Of a stretch of 64,000 bases of DNA, positions 32,734 to 40,498 are shown one piece after another (the stretch's first letter is position 1; each line of letters opens with the position of its first letter). The position numbers and the translations under genes are program-made. The notes beneath the pieces were generated by a model that was given only the letters and a program-made list of their open reading frames with translations, searched no databases and was not told the origin of the DNA. The DNA is from an uncultured Modestobacter sp. (GTDB lineage Bacteria > Actinomycetota > Actinomycetes > Mycobacteriales > Geodermatophilaceae): assembly GCF_947486615.1 (NCBI RefSeq), contig NZ_CANKUD010000007.1, forward strand, positions 115,769-179,768, written 5' to 3'.

Positions 32734-32943
32734 TCAGCGCTGGCCCTGCCAGCGCATGAGGGCCAGGCCGAGAAAGGGCAGGACGACGCCGGCGACGCAG
32801 GTCCAGGTCCACACCGGGTCGACGCGGTCGCCCAGGACCAGCAGCACGACCAGCGCGATGGCCCACAGCGCCGTCCCGGCCAGCACGACCCGGGTGGTGT
32901 CGACCTGCAGCGGCGGGGGAGAGGGGCGGGTGGGCGCGGGCAC
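32734..32943 (-). CDS. DUF2530 small membrane protein
   Basis: 69 residues with two spans: VVLAGTALWAIALVVLLVLG (near 19-38) and WTWTCVAGVVLPFLGLALM (near 46-64). Fits the DUF2530 family, function unknown. GTG 32943 has TAGGGT exactly 12 bases upstream. Confidence 0.8.
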   Translation of the reverse strand: MPAPTRPSPPPLQVDTTRVVLAGTALWAIALVVLLVLGDRVDPVWTWTCVAGVVLPFLGLALMRWQGQR

Positions 32944-32949
32944 GCCCCG

Positions 32950-32955
32950 ACCCTA
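32950..32955 (-). promoter_or_regulatory. -10 element of the DUF2530 gene (leaderless)
   Basis: TAGGGT on the minus strand begins 12 bases before GTG 32943. Confidence 0.45.
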
Positions 32956-33108
32956 GGGCCGGCGCAACCGGAACGGAACGCGGGTGGAACGACCCGGCCC
33001 GGCGCGTGTGGCACGCTGTCGCCGCTCGATGTCAGCTGCGCCGGGCGGTCCGCCGGTGTGCCGACATGCACCGGGGCCGTGCCGGTCGCCGTCCCCCGGG
33101 GGTCACCC

Positions 33109-34671
33109 ATGCCCGACAAGTCCCGCAACCGTGCCCGCAAGGTCACCGGTGGCACGGGGGCGACCGCAGCCACCGGCACCGCGCCGGCCCCGGCCGACGC
33201 CGGCGTCCCCGCCGAGGTCGTCACCGGCCCGCGGCGCAGCGCCGGGCCGCAGGTCCGGCCGAAGAACGGGGTGGACCGGTACTTCGAGGTCACCGCGCGG
33301 CGCTCCACCTTCGGGCGCGAGGTCCGCGGTGGGCTGACCACCTTCTTCACGATGGCCTACATCGTGGTGCTGAACCCGATCATCCTGTCCGGCGCGGACA
33401 TCGACGGGAACACGCTGCCCTTCGCCTCCGTCGCCGCCGTCACCGCCTTCGTGGCCGGTGCGCTCACCATCGCGATGGGCGTCATCGGGCGCTACCCGTT
33501 CGCGCTGGCGGCCGGGCTGGGCATCAACGCGATCGTCGCGGTCTACGCGGCCACCGAGCTCACCTGGCCGGAGATCATGGGCCTGGTCGTGCTGGAGGGC
33601 CTGCTCATCACGGTGCTGGTGCTCACCGGGTTCCGCCGGGCGGTGTTCGAGGCGATCCCCGCGCAGCTGAAGATCTCCATCGCCGTCGGCATCGGCTTCT
33701 TCCTCACCATCATCGGCCTGGCCGACGCCGGGGTGATCCGGCCGGGCTCGCCGCTGATCAGCTTCGGCGTGGGCGGTCAGCTGGCCGGTTGGCCGCTGCT
33801 CACCTTCGTCGTCGGCCTGCTGGTCACCAGCGTGCTCGTCGTCCGGCGGGTAAAGGGCGGGCTGCTCATCGGCATCGTCGTCACCACGCTGTTCGCCATC
33901 GTGGTGGAGGCGATCGCGCAGGTCGGGCCGCGCACCGGCGCCGACGGGAGTGAGGCGAACCCGCGCGGCTGGGCGCTGCAGGTGCCCTCGTGGCCCGACG
34001 ACTGGATCGGCCTGCCCGACCTGTCGCTGATCGGGGACTTCTCGCTGTTCGGCGGGTTCTCCCGGATCGGTGTGCTTGCCGCCGTGCTGATCGTCTTCGC
34101 GATCATGATCGCCGACTTCTTCGACACGGTCGGCACGGTGACCGCCGTGGGCGCGGAGGGCGACCTGCTGGACGAGGACCGCAACCTGCCCCGCTCCCAG
34201 CCGGTGCTGCTGGTCGACTCGCTGGCCGCCGCGGCCGGTGGTGCCTCCAGCATCTCCTCGAACACCACCTACATCGAGAGCGCGGCCGGGGTCGGCGACG
34301 GTGCCCGCACCGGGCTGGCCAGCGTCGTCACCGGTGTGGTGTTCCTGGTCGCGGCCTTCTTCACCCCGCTGGTGCAGGTCGTGCCCTCCGAGGCCGCCGC
34401 GCCGGTGCTGGTGATCGTCGGCGCCATGCTGATCAGCCAGATCCGGGACCTGGCCTGGGACGACATGTCGCTGGTCATCCCGGCCTTCCTCACCATCGCG
34501 CTGATGCCGTTCACCTACTCGATCACCAACGGCATCGGTGCCGGCGTGGTCAGCTTCGTGCTGCTCCGGCTGGCGGTCGGCCGCCGCCGGGACGTGCACC
34601 CGCTGATGTGGATCGTGGCCGCGGTGTTCGTCGTCTACTTCGCGCTCGAGCCGATCCAGCAGCTGCTCTGA
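33109..34671 (+). CDS. NCS2-family purine permease (AzgA/guanine-hypoxanthine type)
   Basis: 520-residue inner-membrane nucleobase:proton symporter. After a 50-residue Ala/Pro/Arg tail the family core begins: EVRGGLTTFFTMAYIVVLNP, then AAGLGINAIVAVY, ADFFDTVGTVTAVG, and SSNTTYIESAAGVGDGARTG (ESAAGV segment). This is the AzgA-like branch (hypoxanthine, guanine, adenine). The N-terminal tail is longer than in most members. ATG 33109; the in-frame ATG at 33058 is less likely. I see no purine riboswitch in the 165 bases upstream. The stop is followed directly by stem-loop repeat copy 3. Confidence 0.92.
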   Translation: MPDKSRNRARKVTGGTGATAATGTAPAPADAGVPAEVVTGPRRSAGPQVRPKNGVDRYFEVTARRSTFGREVRGGLTTFFTMAYIVVLNPIILSGADIDGNTLPFASVAAVTAFVAGALTIAMGVIGRYPFALAAGLGINAIVAVYAATELTWPEIMGLVVLEGLLITVLVLTGFRRAVFEAIPAQLKISIAVGIGFFLTIIGLADAGVIRPGSPLISFGVGGQLAGWPLLTFVVGLLVTSVLVVRRVKGGLLIGIVVTTLFAIVVEAIAQVGPRTGADGSEANPRGWALQVPSWPDDWIGLPDLSLIGDFSLFGGFSRIGVLAAVLIVFAIMIADFFDTVGTVTAVGAEGDLLDEDRNLPRSQPVLLVDSLAAAAGGASSISSNTTYIESAAGVGDGARTGLASVVTGVVFLVAAFFTPLVQVVPSEAAAPVLVIVGAMLISQIRDLAWDDMSLVIPAFLTIALMPFTYSITNGIGAGVVSFVLLRLAVGRRRDVHPLMWIVAAVFVVYFALEPIQQLL

Positions 34672-34736
34672 GGAAGGACCCCCTTTCCCCCCACCTCTCG
34701 CAGGCTCGGGGCGGGCCCCTGAAGGGGGGCCGTTCC
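34672..34736 (+). repeat. Stop-adjacent stem-loop repeat, copy 3 (after the purine permease)
   Basis: GGAAGGACC starts on the base after the TGA. Outer stem CCCCCTT (34679-34685) with AAGGGGG (34722-34728). Core CCCCCCACCTCTCGCAGGCTC then GGGGCGGGCCCCTG (given in two pieces). The end is GGCCGTTCC, nearly the inverse of the start. Confidence 0.75.
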
Positions 34737-34740
34737 AGTA

Positions 34741-34770
34741 CGTCGCCTCGCTCGGGGCGGGCCCCCGGAC
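34741..34770 (+). repeat. Half copy of the stem-loop repeat
   Basis: CCTCGCTCGGGGCGGGCCCC repeats the core of copy 3 about 40 bases downstream, without a matching left half. It looks like a decayed or partial duplicate. Confidence 0.5.
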
Positions 34771-34778
34771 GGGGCAGG

Positions 34779-34808
34779 TCGTTAGTCATGCTTCCTTTCT
34801 ACGGTTAA
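34779..34808 (+). promoter_or_regulatory. Promoter/operator region of the MarR operon
   Basis: GTTAGTCATGCTTCCTTTC followed by TACGGTTAA is the most A/T-rich stretch of this part of the window. TACGGT (34800-34805) is a good -10 and the TTAGT...TTAA ends suggest a MarR half-site pair; both are inferred. The position just before a MarR gene fits autoregulation. Confidence 0.4.
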
Positions 34809-34818
34809 GGTGGAACAC

Positions 34819-35253
34819 GTGGCACGGACGACGCTGGACACCGCGGCGCTCGCCCACGACCTGCGGTTGGCCGTGATGCGCTTCTCCCGGCGGCTGCGCA
34901 ACCAGCGGGTGGACACCTCGGTGACCCTCACCCACCTGGCTGCGCTGTCGACGCTGAAGCGGCACGGGCCGATGAGCCCGGGGGAGCTGGCGGCGCACGA
35001 GCGGGTGCAGCCGCCGTCGATGACCCGGGTGGTCGTCGCGCTGGAGGCCAAGGGCCTGGTCACCCGGACGCCGCACCCGACCGACGGGCGCCAGGTGGTC
35101 ATCGAGCTGACCCAGGCCGCCGAGGAGCTCATGACCGAGGAGGTCCGCGCCCGGGAGGCCTGGCTGTCCGGCCACCTCCAGGAGCTGACCGCGGAGGAAC
35201 GCGAGGTGCTGCGCCAGGCCGCGGTGATCATGGACAAGCTCGCCAGTGGGTGA
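34819..35253 (+). CDS. MarR-family transcriptional regulator
   Basis: 144 residues. Winged helix-turn-helix core: LTHLAALSTLKRHGPMSPGE, VQPPSMTRVVVALEAKGLV (recognition helix), and the wing RTPHPTDGRQVVIELT. Probably represses its own operon, including the following MFS exporter, and is released by a ligand. GTG 34819 is preferred over GTG 34810 because AAGGTGG stands six bases before it. The stop overlaps the MFS start by four bases (GTGA). Confidence 0.9.
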   Translation: MARTTLDTAALAHDLRLAVMRFSRRLRNQRVDTSVTLTHLAALSTLKRHGPMSPGELAAHERVQPPSMTRVVVALEAKGLVTRTPHPTDGRQVVIELTQAAEELMTEEVRAREAWLSGHLQELTAEEREVLRQAAVIMDKLASG

Positions 35254-36629
35254 CCTCGACGGCTGCTGACCCCACCCCGCGCGCCGGCATGTTCCGGGCG
35301 CTGCGCGTGCGCAACTTCCGGCTGTACGTCTCGGCCAACCTGGTCAGCCAGACCGGGACGTGGATGCAGCGCATCGGGCAGGACTGGCTGGTGCTCCAGC
35401 TGTCCGGGGACAGCGGCGTCGCGCTCGGCATCACCACCGCACTGCAGTTCGGGCCCACCCTGCTGTTCAGCTTCTACGGCGGTGTGCTGGCCGACCGGTA
35501 CGACAAGCGCCGGGTGCTGATGCTCACCCAGGCGGTGATGGGCGTGCTGGCGCTCGGGCTCGGGCTGATGGTGGCCGCCGACTCGATCGCGCTCTGGCAC
35601 GTCTACCTGCTGGCGCTGGGCCTGGGCGTCGTCTCCTCCCTCGACACCCCGGTGCGGCAGTCCTTCGTCTCGGAGATGGTCGGCCCCGGGCTGCTGGCCA
35701 ACGCGGTCAGCCTGAACTCCACGGTGTTCAACGGGGCCCGGCTGATCGGGCCGGCGGTGGCCGGTGCGCTGATCGCGGTCTCCGGCGGCGACACCGCCCC
35801 GGCGTTCCTGGTCAACGCCGCGAGCTTCGCGACCACCATCGCGGCGCTGGCGTTCATGCGGGTCGGGGAGCTCGACCGCAGCACGCCGGTGGCCCGCTCC
35901 CGCGGGCAGCTGCGGGAGACGCTGGCCTACACCCGCCGGCACCCCGACCTGATCCTGGCGATGGTGCTGGCCTTCACCGTGGGCACCTTCGGCTTCAACT
36001 CCCAGATCACCATCGCGCTGATGGCCAAGGAGGTCTTCGGCCTGGGCGCCGGCGCCTTCGGCCTGCTGTCCACCGCCTACGCGGTCGGCTCGCTGTCCGG
36101 TGCCCTGCTGTCGACCCGCCGCAGCGCCCGGCCGCTGCAGCGGTTCCTGATCGTCTCCGCCGTCGCCTTCGGACTGCTGCTGGTGGTCAGCGGCCTGATG
36201 GGGCACTACATCGCGTTCGCCGCGCTGCTCGTCCCGACCGGCGCCGCCGCCCTGGTGTTCAGCGTGGCCTGCAACAGCTTCGTCCAGCTGGGCGTCGAGC
36301 CGCAGATGCGCGGCCGGGTGCTGGCGCTGTACTTCATGGCCTTCATGGGCGGGACGCCGGTGGGCGCGCCGCTGATCGGCTGGGTCTCCGAGCGGTTCGG
36401 CGCGCCGTGGGGCCTGATCGGCGGCGGGATCGTCTGCGTCGTCGTCGCGGCAGCCGCGGGTGCGGTGCTCTCCCGGGGGCGCCGGGTGCGCCTGGAGCTG
36501 CACGTCGTCCCGCCCAGCGCGCACCTGCACGTGGCTCCCGCCCGACCGCCGGCCGAGGTCGCGGGTCTCGTGGAGGCCGCGGACGGGGCAGTACCCGGGG
36601 AGCAGACGACGCGCGACCCGGTCCGCTGA
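35250..36629 (+). CDS. MFS exporter (EntS/MFS_3 type)
   Basis: 459 residues. Typical opening RALRVRNFRLYVSANLVSQTG, then MQRIGQDWLVLQL, the loop GGVLADRYDKRRVL, SSLDTPVRQSFVSEMV, and GPAVAGALI, all marks of the EntS-like MFS group that exports siderophores, drugs or metabolites. The final 60 residues form a soluble tail. Translationally coupled to the MarR gene, so it is probably the regulated efflux pump. Substrate unknown. Confidence 0.9.
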   Translation: MTSTAADPTPRAGMFRALRVRNFRLYVSANLVSQTGTWMQRIGQDWLVLQLSGDSGVALGITTALQFGPTLLFSFYGGVLADRYDKRRVLMLTQAVMGVLALGLGLMVAADSIALWHVYLLALGLGVVSSLDTPVRQSFVSEMVGPGLLANAVSLNSTVFNGARLIGPAVAGALIAVSGGDTAPAFLVNAASFATTIAALAFMRVGELDRSTPVARSRGQLRETLAYTRRHPDLILAMVLAFTVGTFGFNSQITIALMAKEVFGLGAGAFGLLSTAYAVGSLSGALLSTRRSARPLQRFLIVSAVAFGLLLVVSGLMGHYIAFAALLVPTGAAALVFSVACNSFVQLGVEPQMRGRVLALYFMAFMGGTPVGAPLIGWVSERFGAPWGLIGGGIVCVVVAAAAGAVLSRGRRVRLELHVVPPSAHLHVAPARPPAEVAGLVEAADGAVPGEQTTRDPVR

Positions 36630-36652
36630 CGTGGTCGCAGACAGCGTTCGCG

Positions 36653-36681
36653 TTGTCACACGGCGCTGACAGACGTACCGT
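36653..36681 (+). promoter_or_regulatory. Sigma-70-like promoter, leaderless
   Basis: -35 TTGTCA (36653-36658), 17-base spacer, -10 TACCGT (36676-36681), start codon GTG 36688. This is the best complete promoter in the window; transcription should start at or next to the start codon. Confidence 0.6.
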
Positions 36682-36687
36682 CAGCCC

Positions 36688-37269
36688 GTGCCCTCCGCAG
36701 GGTCGGTCGCCGCAGACCTCACCACGAGCTCGCTGCACCTCGCCGTGATCATCGCCATGGTCGCCGCAGGGGTCGCCGTGCTCGTCTGGCTGCTGCGCGT
36801 CTTCACCGGCCAGCGTCAGCACGACGTGGCCGCCCAGCGGCGGGCCCGCGAGCAGGCCGACCGGCCGCCCCGCCCGCCGGCCGCGCCGGCGACCCGGTTC
36901 ATGGAGGCCACGCCGCCCGGCCCGGGCCTCGCCCCGCCCCGCCGCCGTCCGGCCGCCGGGCACCACCCCGCCGGACGCCGGGCACCCGGCACCGGTCAGC
37001 AGCGGGCCGTCACCCCCGCCGTCCGGCGTCCGCTCCAGCTCGTGGCGGCCGACCTGCGGAGGCTCACCCGGGAGCTGACCACCGTGCCCGGTGGCATGCC
37101 GATGGCCCGCCGGCGCGGTCTGCTCGCCGCCTACGACGACGTGCTGGTCGAGGCGGCCGACCTGCTGCAGGTGCCGCACCGCCTGCTGGACACCCCGGAG
37201 GGCGCCCGGGAGTTCGAGCGGCTGCGGCTGCTCGGCGAGCTGGAGGCCGCCGGACTGGTGACCGGCTGA
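36688..37269 (+). CDS. Single-span membrane protein, unknown
   Basis: 193 residues. One transmembrane helix (LAVIIAMVAAGVAVLVWLLRV, near residues 17-37), a long Pro/Arg-rich disordered stretch, then a helical domain from about residue 115 (LQLVAADLRRLTRELTTVPG, RGLLAAYDDVLVEAADLLQV). Recognisable as an actinobacterial hypothetical only. GTG 36688 is set by the promoter. Its TGA overlaps the proposed CTG start of the next gene (CTGA), so the two are coupled. Confidence 0.75.
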   Translation: MPSAGSVAADLTTSSLHLAVIIAMVAAGVAVLVWLLRVFTGQRQHDVAAQRRAREQADRPPRPPAAPATRFMEATPPGPGLAPPRRRPAAGHHPAGRRAPGTGQQRAVTPAVRRPLQLVAADLRRLTRELTTVPGGMPMARRRGLLAAYDDVLVEAADLLQVPHRLLDTPEGAREFERLRLLGELEAAGLVTG

Positions 37270-37829
37270 GCGGATCGGCCGGCCGGCTCTTCCTCGCCGT
37301 CGACCCACCCGCGACGGCGGTGGCCCACCTCGACCGCGCGCTCGCGCCGCTGCGCTCCGCGCCCGGCGCCCCGCGCTGGACGCCGTCCGCGCGGTGGCAC
37401 CTGACCCTGCTCTTCCTCGGCGAGGTGCCCGCCGACCGGCTCGAGCCGCTGGTCACCGCCGTCGCGCCCGCGGTGGCCGCTGCTCCCGCGATGTCGCTGC
37501 AGCTGTCCGGCGCCGGCAGGTTCGGGTCCCGCCGTCGTCCGGCGGTCTGCTGGGCCGGGCTGGCCGGTGACGTCCCGGAGCTGACCGCGCTGGCCGGCCG
37601 GCTGACCGGCGCCGCGCGCGGGCTGGGCCTGCCGGTGGAGGACCGCCCGTTCCGGGCGCACCTCACCCTCGGCCGGTGGCGGCCCGGCCAGCCGGCCGAC
37701 GGCGACCTGCCCGAGCGGCTGGCCGGGTACCGGGGGCCGGGGTGGCCGGTGCCCGAGGTGGTCCTGTGGCGTAGCCACCTCGGGCCCGAGCCGCGCTACG
37801 AGCGGGTCACCGCCTGGACGGTCGGCTGA
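37266..37829 (+). CDS. thpR: RNA 2',3'-cyclic phosphodiesterase (2H phosphoesterase)
   Basis: 187 residues. The two HxTx motifs are present as HLTLLFLGE (His45) and HLTLGRW (His132), at family spacing; these make the active site that opens cyclic phosphates on RNA ends (older name 2'-5' RNA ligase). The fold starts GRLFLAVDPP, which must be included, yet the only ATG/GTG in frame (GTG 37320) would cut it off. The only start that keeps it is CTG 37266, overlapping the upstream TGA. No strong Shine-Dalgarno is visible, so initiation probably depends on coupling. A perfect 13-bp hairpin follows the stop. Confidence 0.85.
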   Translation: MSGSAGRLFLAVDPPATAVAHLDRALAPLRSAPGAPRWTPSARWHLTLLFLGEVPADRLEPLVTAVAPAVAAAPAMSLQLSGAGRFGSRRRPAVCWAGLAGDVPELTALAGRLTGAARGLGLPVEDRPFRAHLTLGRWRPGQPADGDLPERLAGYRGPGWPVPEVVLWRSHLGPEPRYERVTAWTVG

Positions 37830-37859
37830 CCCCGCCCGGTGCGGTGGCACCGGGCGGGG
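37830..37859. terminator. Perfect 13-bp hairpin between convergent genes
   Basis: CCCCGCCCGGTGC (37830-37842), loop GGTG, GCACCGGGCGGGG (37847-37859). Ends thpR and, on the minus strand, the CNNM/CBS operon. Confidence 0.8.
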
Positions 37860-37869
37860 CACCGACGGC

Positions 37870-38910
37870 TCAGGCCGGAGCCGTGGCCGGGGGTGTGGCC
37901 GTGGCCTGCGGGAAGAGCCGGCGCAGCACGTCGGACAGGGTGATGACCCCCAGCACCTCGTCGTCGTCGGTGACGACGGCGAGGTGGTTGCGGGTCTCCC
38001 GCATGGCGGCCAGCGCCGCGTGCACCGTGGTGTCGGCCGTCAGGGCGAAGACCGGCCGGGCGAAGTCGGCGGCGGCGGCGCTCCCCGGTGCGGTCAGCGT
38101 GTCCCGGACGTGCACCACCGCGGCCGGCCGCTCACCCGCCCCGACCCCGAGCAGCACCCGGAGGTGGCCGGAGGTGCGGGTGGCCGCGCGCACCTGCTCG
38201 ACGGTCGCCGCGGCCGGGACGCCGGTCAGCGGCACGTCCGGGGTGAGCAGCTCGCGGACGGTCAGCTGCTCCAGCTCCAGCACGCCGGCGATCTGCGCCG
38301 AGTAGCGGGCGTCCAGCGCGCCGACGTTCGCCGAGTGCTCGACCAGGTGCCGCAGGGCCTCCGGGGTCGACCCGACCGCGACCTGGTCGGCCGGCTCCAC
38401 CCCCACCCGGCGCACCAGGGCGTTGGCGGCGGCGTTGAGGGCCCGCAGCAGCGGCCGGGTGAGCACCAGGAAGCCGCGCATCGGCAGCGCGAGCAGGGTG
38501 GCCGACCGCTCGGGGTGCGCGATGGCCCACGACTTGGGCGCCATCTCCCCGACGACCAGGTGGATGAAGGTGACGATCACCAGCGCCAGCACGAAGCCCA
38601 CCACGTCGGCGGCGACCGCGGGCAGCCCCCAGCCCTCGAAGAGCGGGGTGAGCCAGTGGTGCACGGCCGGCTTGGTGATCGCACCGAGCGCGAGGGTGCA
38701 GACGGTGATGCCCAGCTGCGAGCCGGCCAGCAGCAGGGTCAGCTCCGAGGAGCTGCGCAGCGCGGCACGGGCCGAGCGGCTGCTCGCCGCGGCGTCCTCC
38801 AGCCGGTGGCGCTTGGCCGCCATCAGCGCGAACTCCACGGCCACGAAGAAGGCGCTGAGCCCCACGATGGCCACGGTCGCGGCCAGGACGACGATCGGGT
38901 CGTCGGTCAT
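37870..38910 (-). CDS. CNNM-domain and CBS-domain membrane protein (second of pair)
   Basis: 346 residues. CNNM (DUF21) domain with four spans, opening LSAFFVAVEFALMAAKRHRLE and containing AGSQLGITVCTLALGA and VVGEMAPKSWAIAHPE; then two CBS motifs ending LAVVTDDDEVLGVITLSDVL. It lacks the C-terminal CorC/HlyC domain that the partner has. The family is linked to Mg2+/Co2+ efflux or sensing. ATG 38910 overlaps the partner's stop by four bases. Confidence 0.9.
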   Translation of the reverse strand: MTDDPIVVLAATVAIVGLSAFFVAVEFALMAAKRHRLEDAAASSRSARAALRSSSELTLLLAGSQLGITVCTLALGAITKPAVHHWLTPLFEGWGLPAVAADVVGFVLALVIVTFIHLVVGEMAPKSWAIAHPERSATLLALPMRGFLVLTRPLLRALNAAANALVRRVGVEPADQVAVGSTPEALRHLVEHSANVGALDARYSAQIAGVLELEQLTVRELLTPDVPLTGVPAAATVEQVRAATRTSGHLRVLLGVGAGERPAAVVHVRDTLTAPGSAAAADFARPVFALTADTTVHAALAAMRETRNHLAVVTDDDEVLGVITLSDVLRRLFPQATATPPATAPA

Positions 38911-40298
38911 CGGGAGGCCTCCTCGTCGGCGCGGTCAGTGGCCCGGTCGGTGCCCGGGAGCTCCAGCCGCAGCCGGGAGGGGACGTGCCGGTCGACGGCC
39001 AGGACGGTGACCCGCAGCAGCCGGCGGGCGGGCGCGTCGTCGTGCACCAGGTCGGCCGGGTCGGCCGGCAGCTCGACGTCGAGCACCGTGCCGACGTCGG
39101 GCAGGTCGCCGTGGGCGGCGATGACCAGGCCGGCGACGGTCTCGTGGTCGCCGCGCGGCAGGTCGATGGACAGGGACCGCTCGACCTCGTCGACGTGCAC
39201 GTCGCCGGCCATCTCCCAGACCCCGTCGTCGGCCACCGGCTCGTAGGTCGGGTCGGCCGGGTCGTGCTCGTCGGTGATCTCACCGACCAGCTCCTCGGCG
39301 AGGTCCTCCAGGGTGAGCACGCCGGTGAAGCCGCCGTACTCGTCGATCACGCAGGCGAGCTGCTGCCCGGCCTCGCTGAGCTGGCGCAGTGCGTCGGGCA
39401 GCGCGGCCAGCGACGAGACCACCAGCGGCGGACGGGCGATGGCGGTCACCGGGGCGGTGTCGGGCTGGCCGGTGCGCAGCAGGTCGGCCAGCTGGACGAC
39501 GCCGACGACGTCCTCGCTGCCGGCAGCGAGCACCGGGTAGCGGGAGTGCCCGTGCGCCATCAGCTGCCGGAGCTCGCCGAGGGTGGTCGTCTCGGGGACG
39601 GTGGCGACCCGGGACCGCGGCACCATCGCGTGGTCGACGTCCCGCCGCGGGAAGTCGAGGATCCGGTCGAGCATCATCGACAGCTCGGCCGGCAGGTCAC
39701 CGCTCTCCCGGGAGTCCTCGACGATGTGCTCGAGGTCCTGCGCGGTCGCCGCGTGCTCGACGTCGTGCACCGGCTCGATCCTCAGCGCGCGCAGCAGCAG
39801 GTTCGACGCCTGGTCGAACACCCAGATCAGCCAGCCGAACAGCGCCAGGTACAGCGCCGTGGACCGGGACAGCCACCGGGCGACCGGCTCGGAGCGGGCG
39901 ATGGCGAGGTTCTTGGGGAACAGCTCGCCGAACAGCATCTGCACCAGGGTGGAGAACAGCAGCGCCAGGACGGCGCCGGCGCCCATGGCCACCGCGGTCG
40001 GCACACCGGTGCCGCCGAGCAGCTCGCCGAGGGAGTCACCGATCAGCGGCTCGGCCACGTAGCCGACCAGCAGCCCGGTCACGGTGATGCCGAGCTGCGC
40101 GCCGGAGAGCATGAACGAGGTGCGGCGGGTGATCGCCAGGGTGCGCTCCGCGGCCGCGTCGCCGGCCGCCGCGGCGGCGCCGACCCGGGAGCGGTCGACC
40201 GCCATGTAGGCGAACTCCTGGGCGACGAAGTACCCGGTGACCGCCGTGATCAGCAGGACCACCAGCACACCCGTGCCGAGGGAGAGGAGCGTCGTCAC
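38907..40298 (-). CDS. CNNM/CBS/CorC_HlyC membrane protein (first of pair)
   Basis: 463 residues. CNNM domain (TAVTGYFVAQEFAYMAVDRSR, LSGAQLGITVTGLLVGYVAE, GELFPKNLAIARSEP), paired CBS domains (HSRYPVLAAGSEDVVGVV, ACVIDEYGGFTGVLTLEDL), then a CorC_HlyC domain (DDGVWEMAGDVHVDEVERSL). Predicted magnesium/cobalt transport or regulation. GTG 40298 overlaps the stop of a possible 21-residue leader peptide by four bases. Tandem CNNM pairs of this kind are common in actinobacteria. Confidence 0.9.
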   Translation of the reverse strand: MTTLLSLGTGVLVVLLITAVTGYFVAQEFAYMAVDRSRVGAAAAAGDAAAERTLAITRRTSFMLSGAQLGITVTGLLVGYVAEPLIGDSLGELLGGTGVPTAVAMGAGAVLALLFSTLVQMLFGELFPKNLAIARSEPVARWLSRSTALYLALFGWLIWVFDQASNLLLRALRIEPVHDVEHAATAQDLEHIVEDSRESGDLPAELSMMLDRILDFPRRDVDHAMVPRSRVATVPETTTLGELRQLMAHGHSRYPVLAAGSEDVVGVVQLADLLRTGQPDTAPVTAIARPPLVVSSLAALPDALRQLSEAGQQLACVIDEYGGFTGVLTLEDLAEELVGEITDEHDPADPTYEPVADDGVWEMAGDVHVDEVERSLSIDLPRGDHETVAGLVIAAHGDLPDVGTVLDVELPADPADLVHDDAPARRLLRVTVLAVDRHVPSRLRLELPGTDRATDRADEEASR

Positions 40299-40360
40299 CG
40301 GCCCCGCACCGCCTCAGTGGGGCAGCGGTACGGGGCCTGGGCTATGTGGTGTTCGCTCAT
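40295..40360 (-). CDS. Possible leader peptide upstream of the CNNM pair
   Basis: 21-residue frame beginning MSEHHIAQAPYR and ending VRGR, with AGAGAGAC before its ATG at 40360. Its TGA shares four bases with the GTG of the CNNM gene (GTGA), so ribosomes finishing it can restart there. Its codons include GAA, ATA and ACT, which are uncommon in this genome. A control peptide is possible; it could also be chance. The rest of the 200-bp gap to 40498 has only GC-rich hairpins. Confidence 0.45.
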   Translation of the reverse strand: MSEHHIAQAPYRCPTEAVRGR

Positions 40361-40498
40361 GTCTCTCTGTCGGTGGGGGACCTGGACTCCCGGTCCCGTG
40401 GACTCGGCCAACGGTCCGGGCCCGCCGACGGTTCCCCCGCCGGCGGCGGTGCGGGCCGGATCACCCGACCGGGTCAGCCGTCGGCGACGGCGGTCCGC

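Noticed and set aside
32944..33108. A purine riboswitch before the NCS2 permease
   Set aside because: The conserved purine-aptamer core is not visible in the upstream sequence.
34741..34770. A seventh full copy of the stop-adjacent repeat
   Set aside because: Only the right half of the core is present and no complementary outer stem was found, so it is listed as a half copy.
40299..40498. A yybP-ykoY (manganese) or M-box riboswitch before the CNNM gene
   Set aside because: I could not find the conserved blocks of either class; only GC-rich hairpins and the short frame are present.
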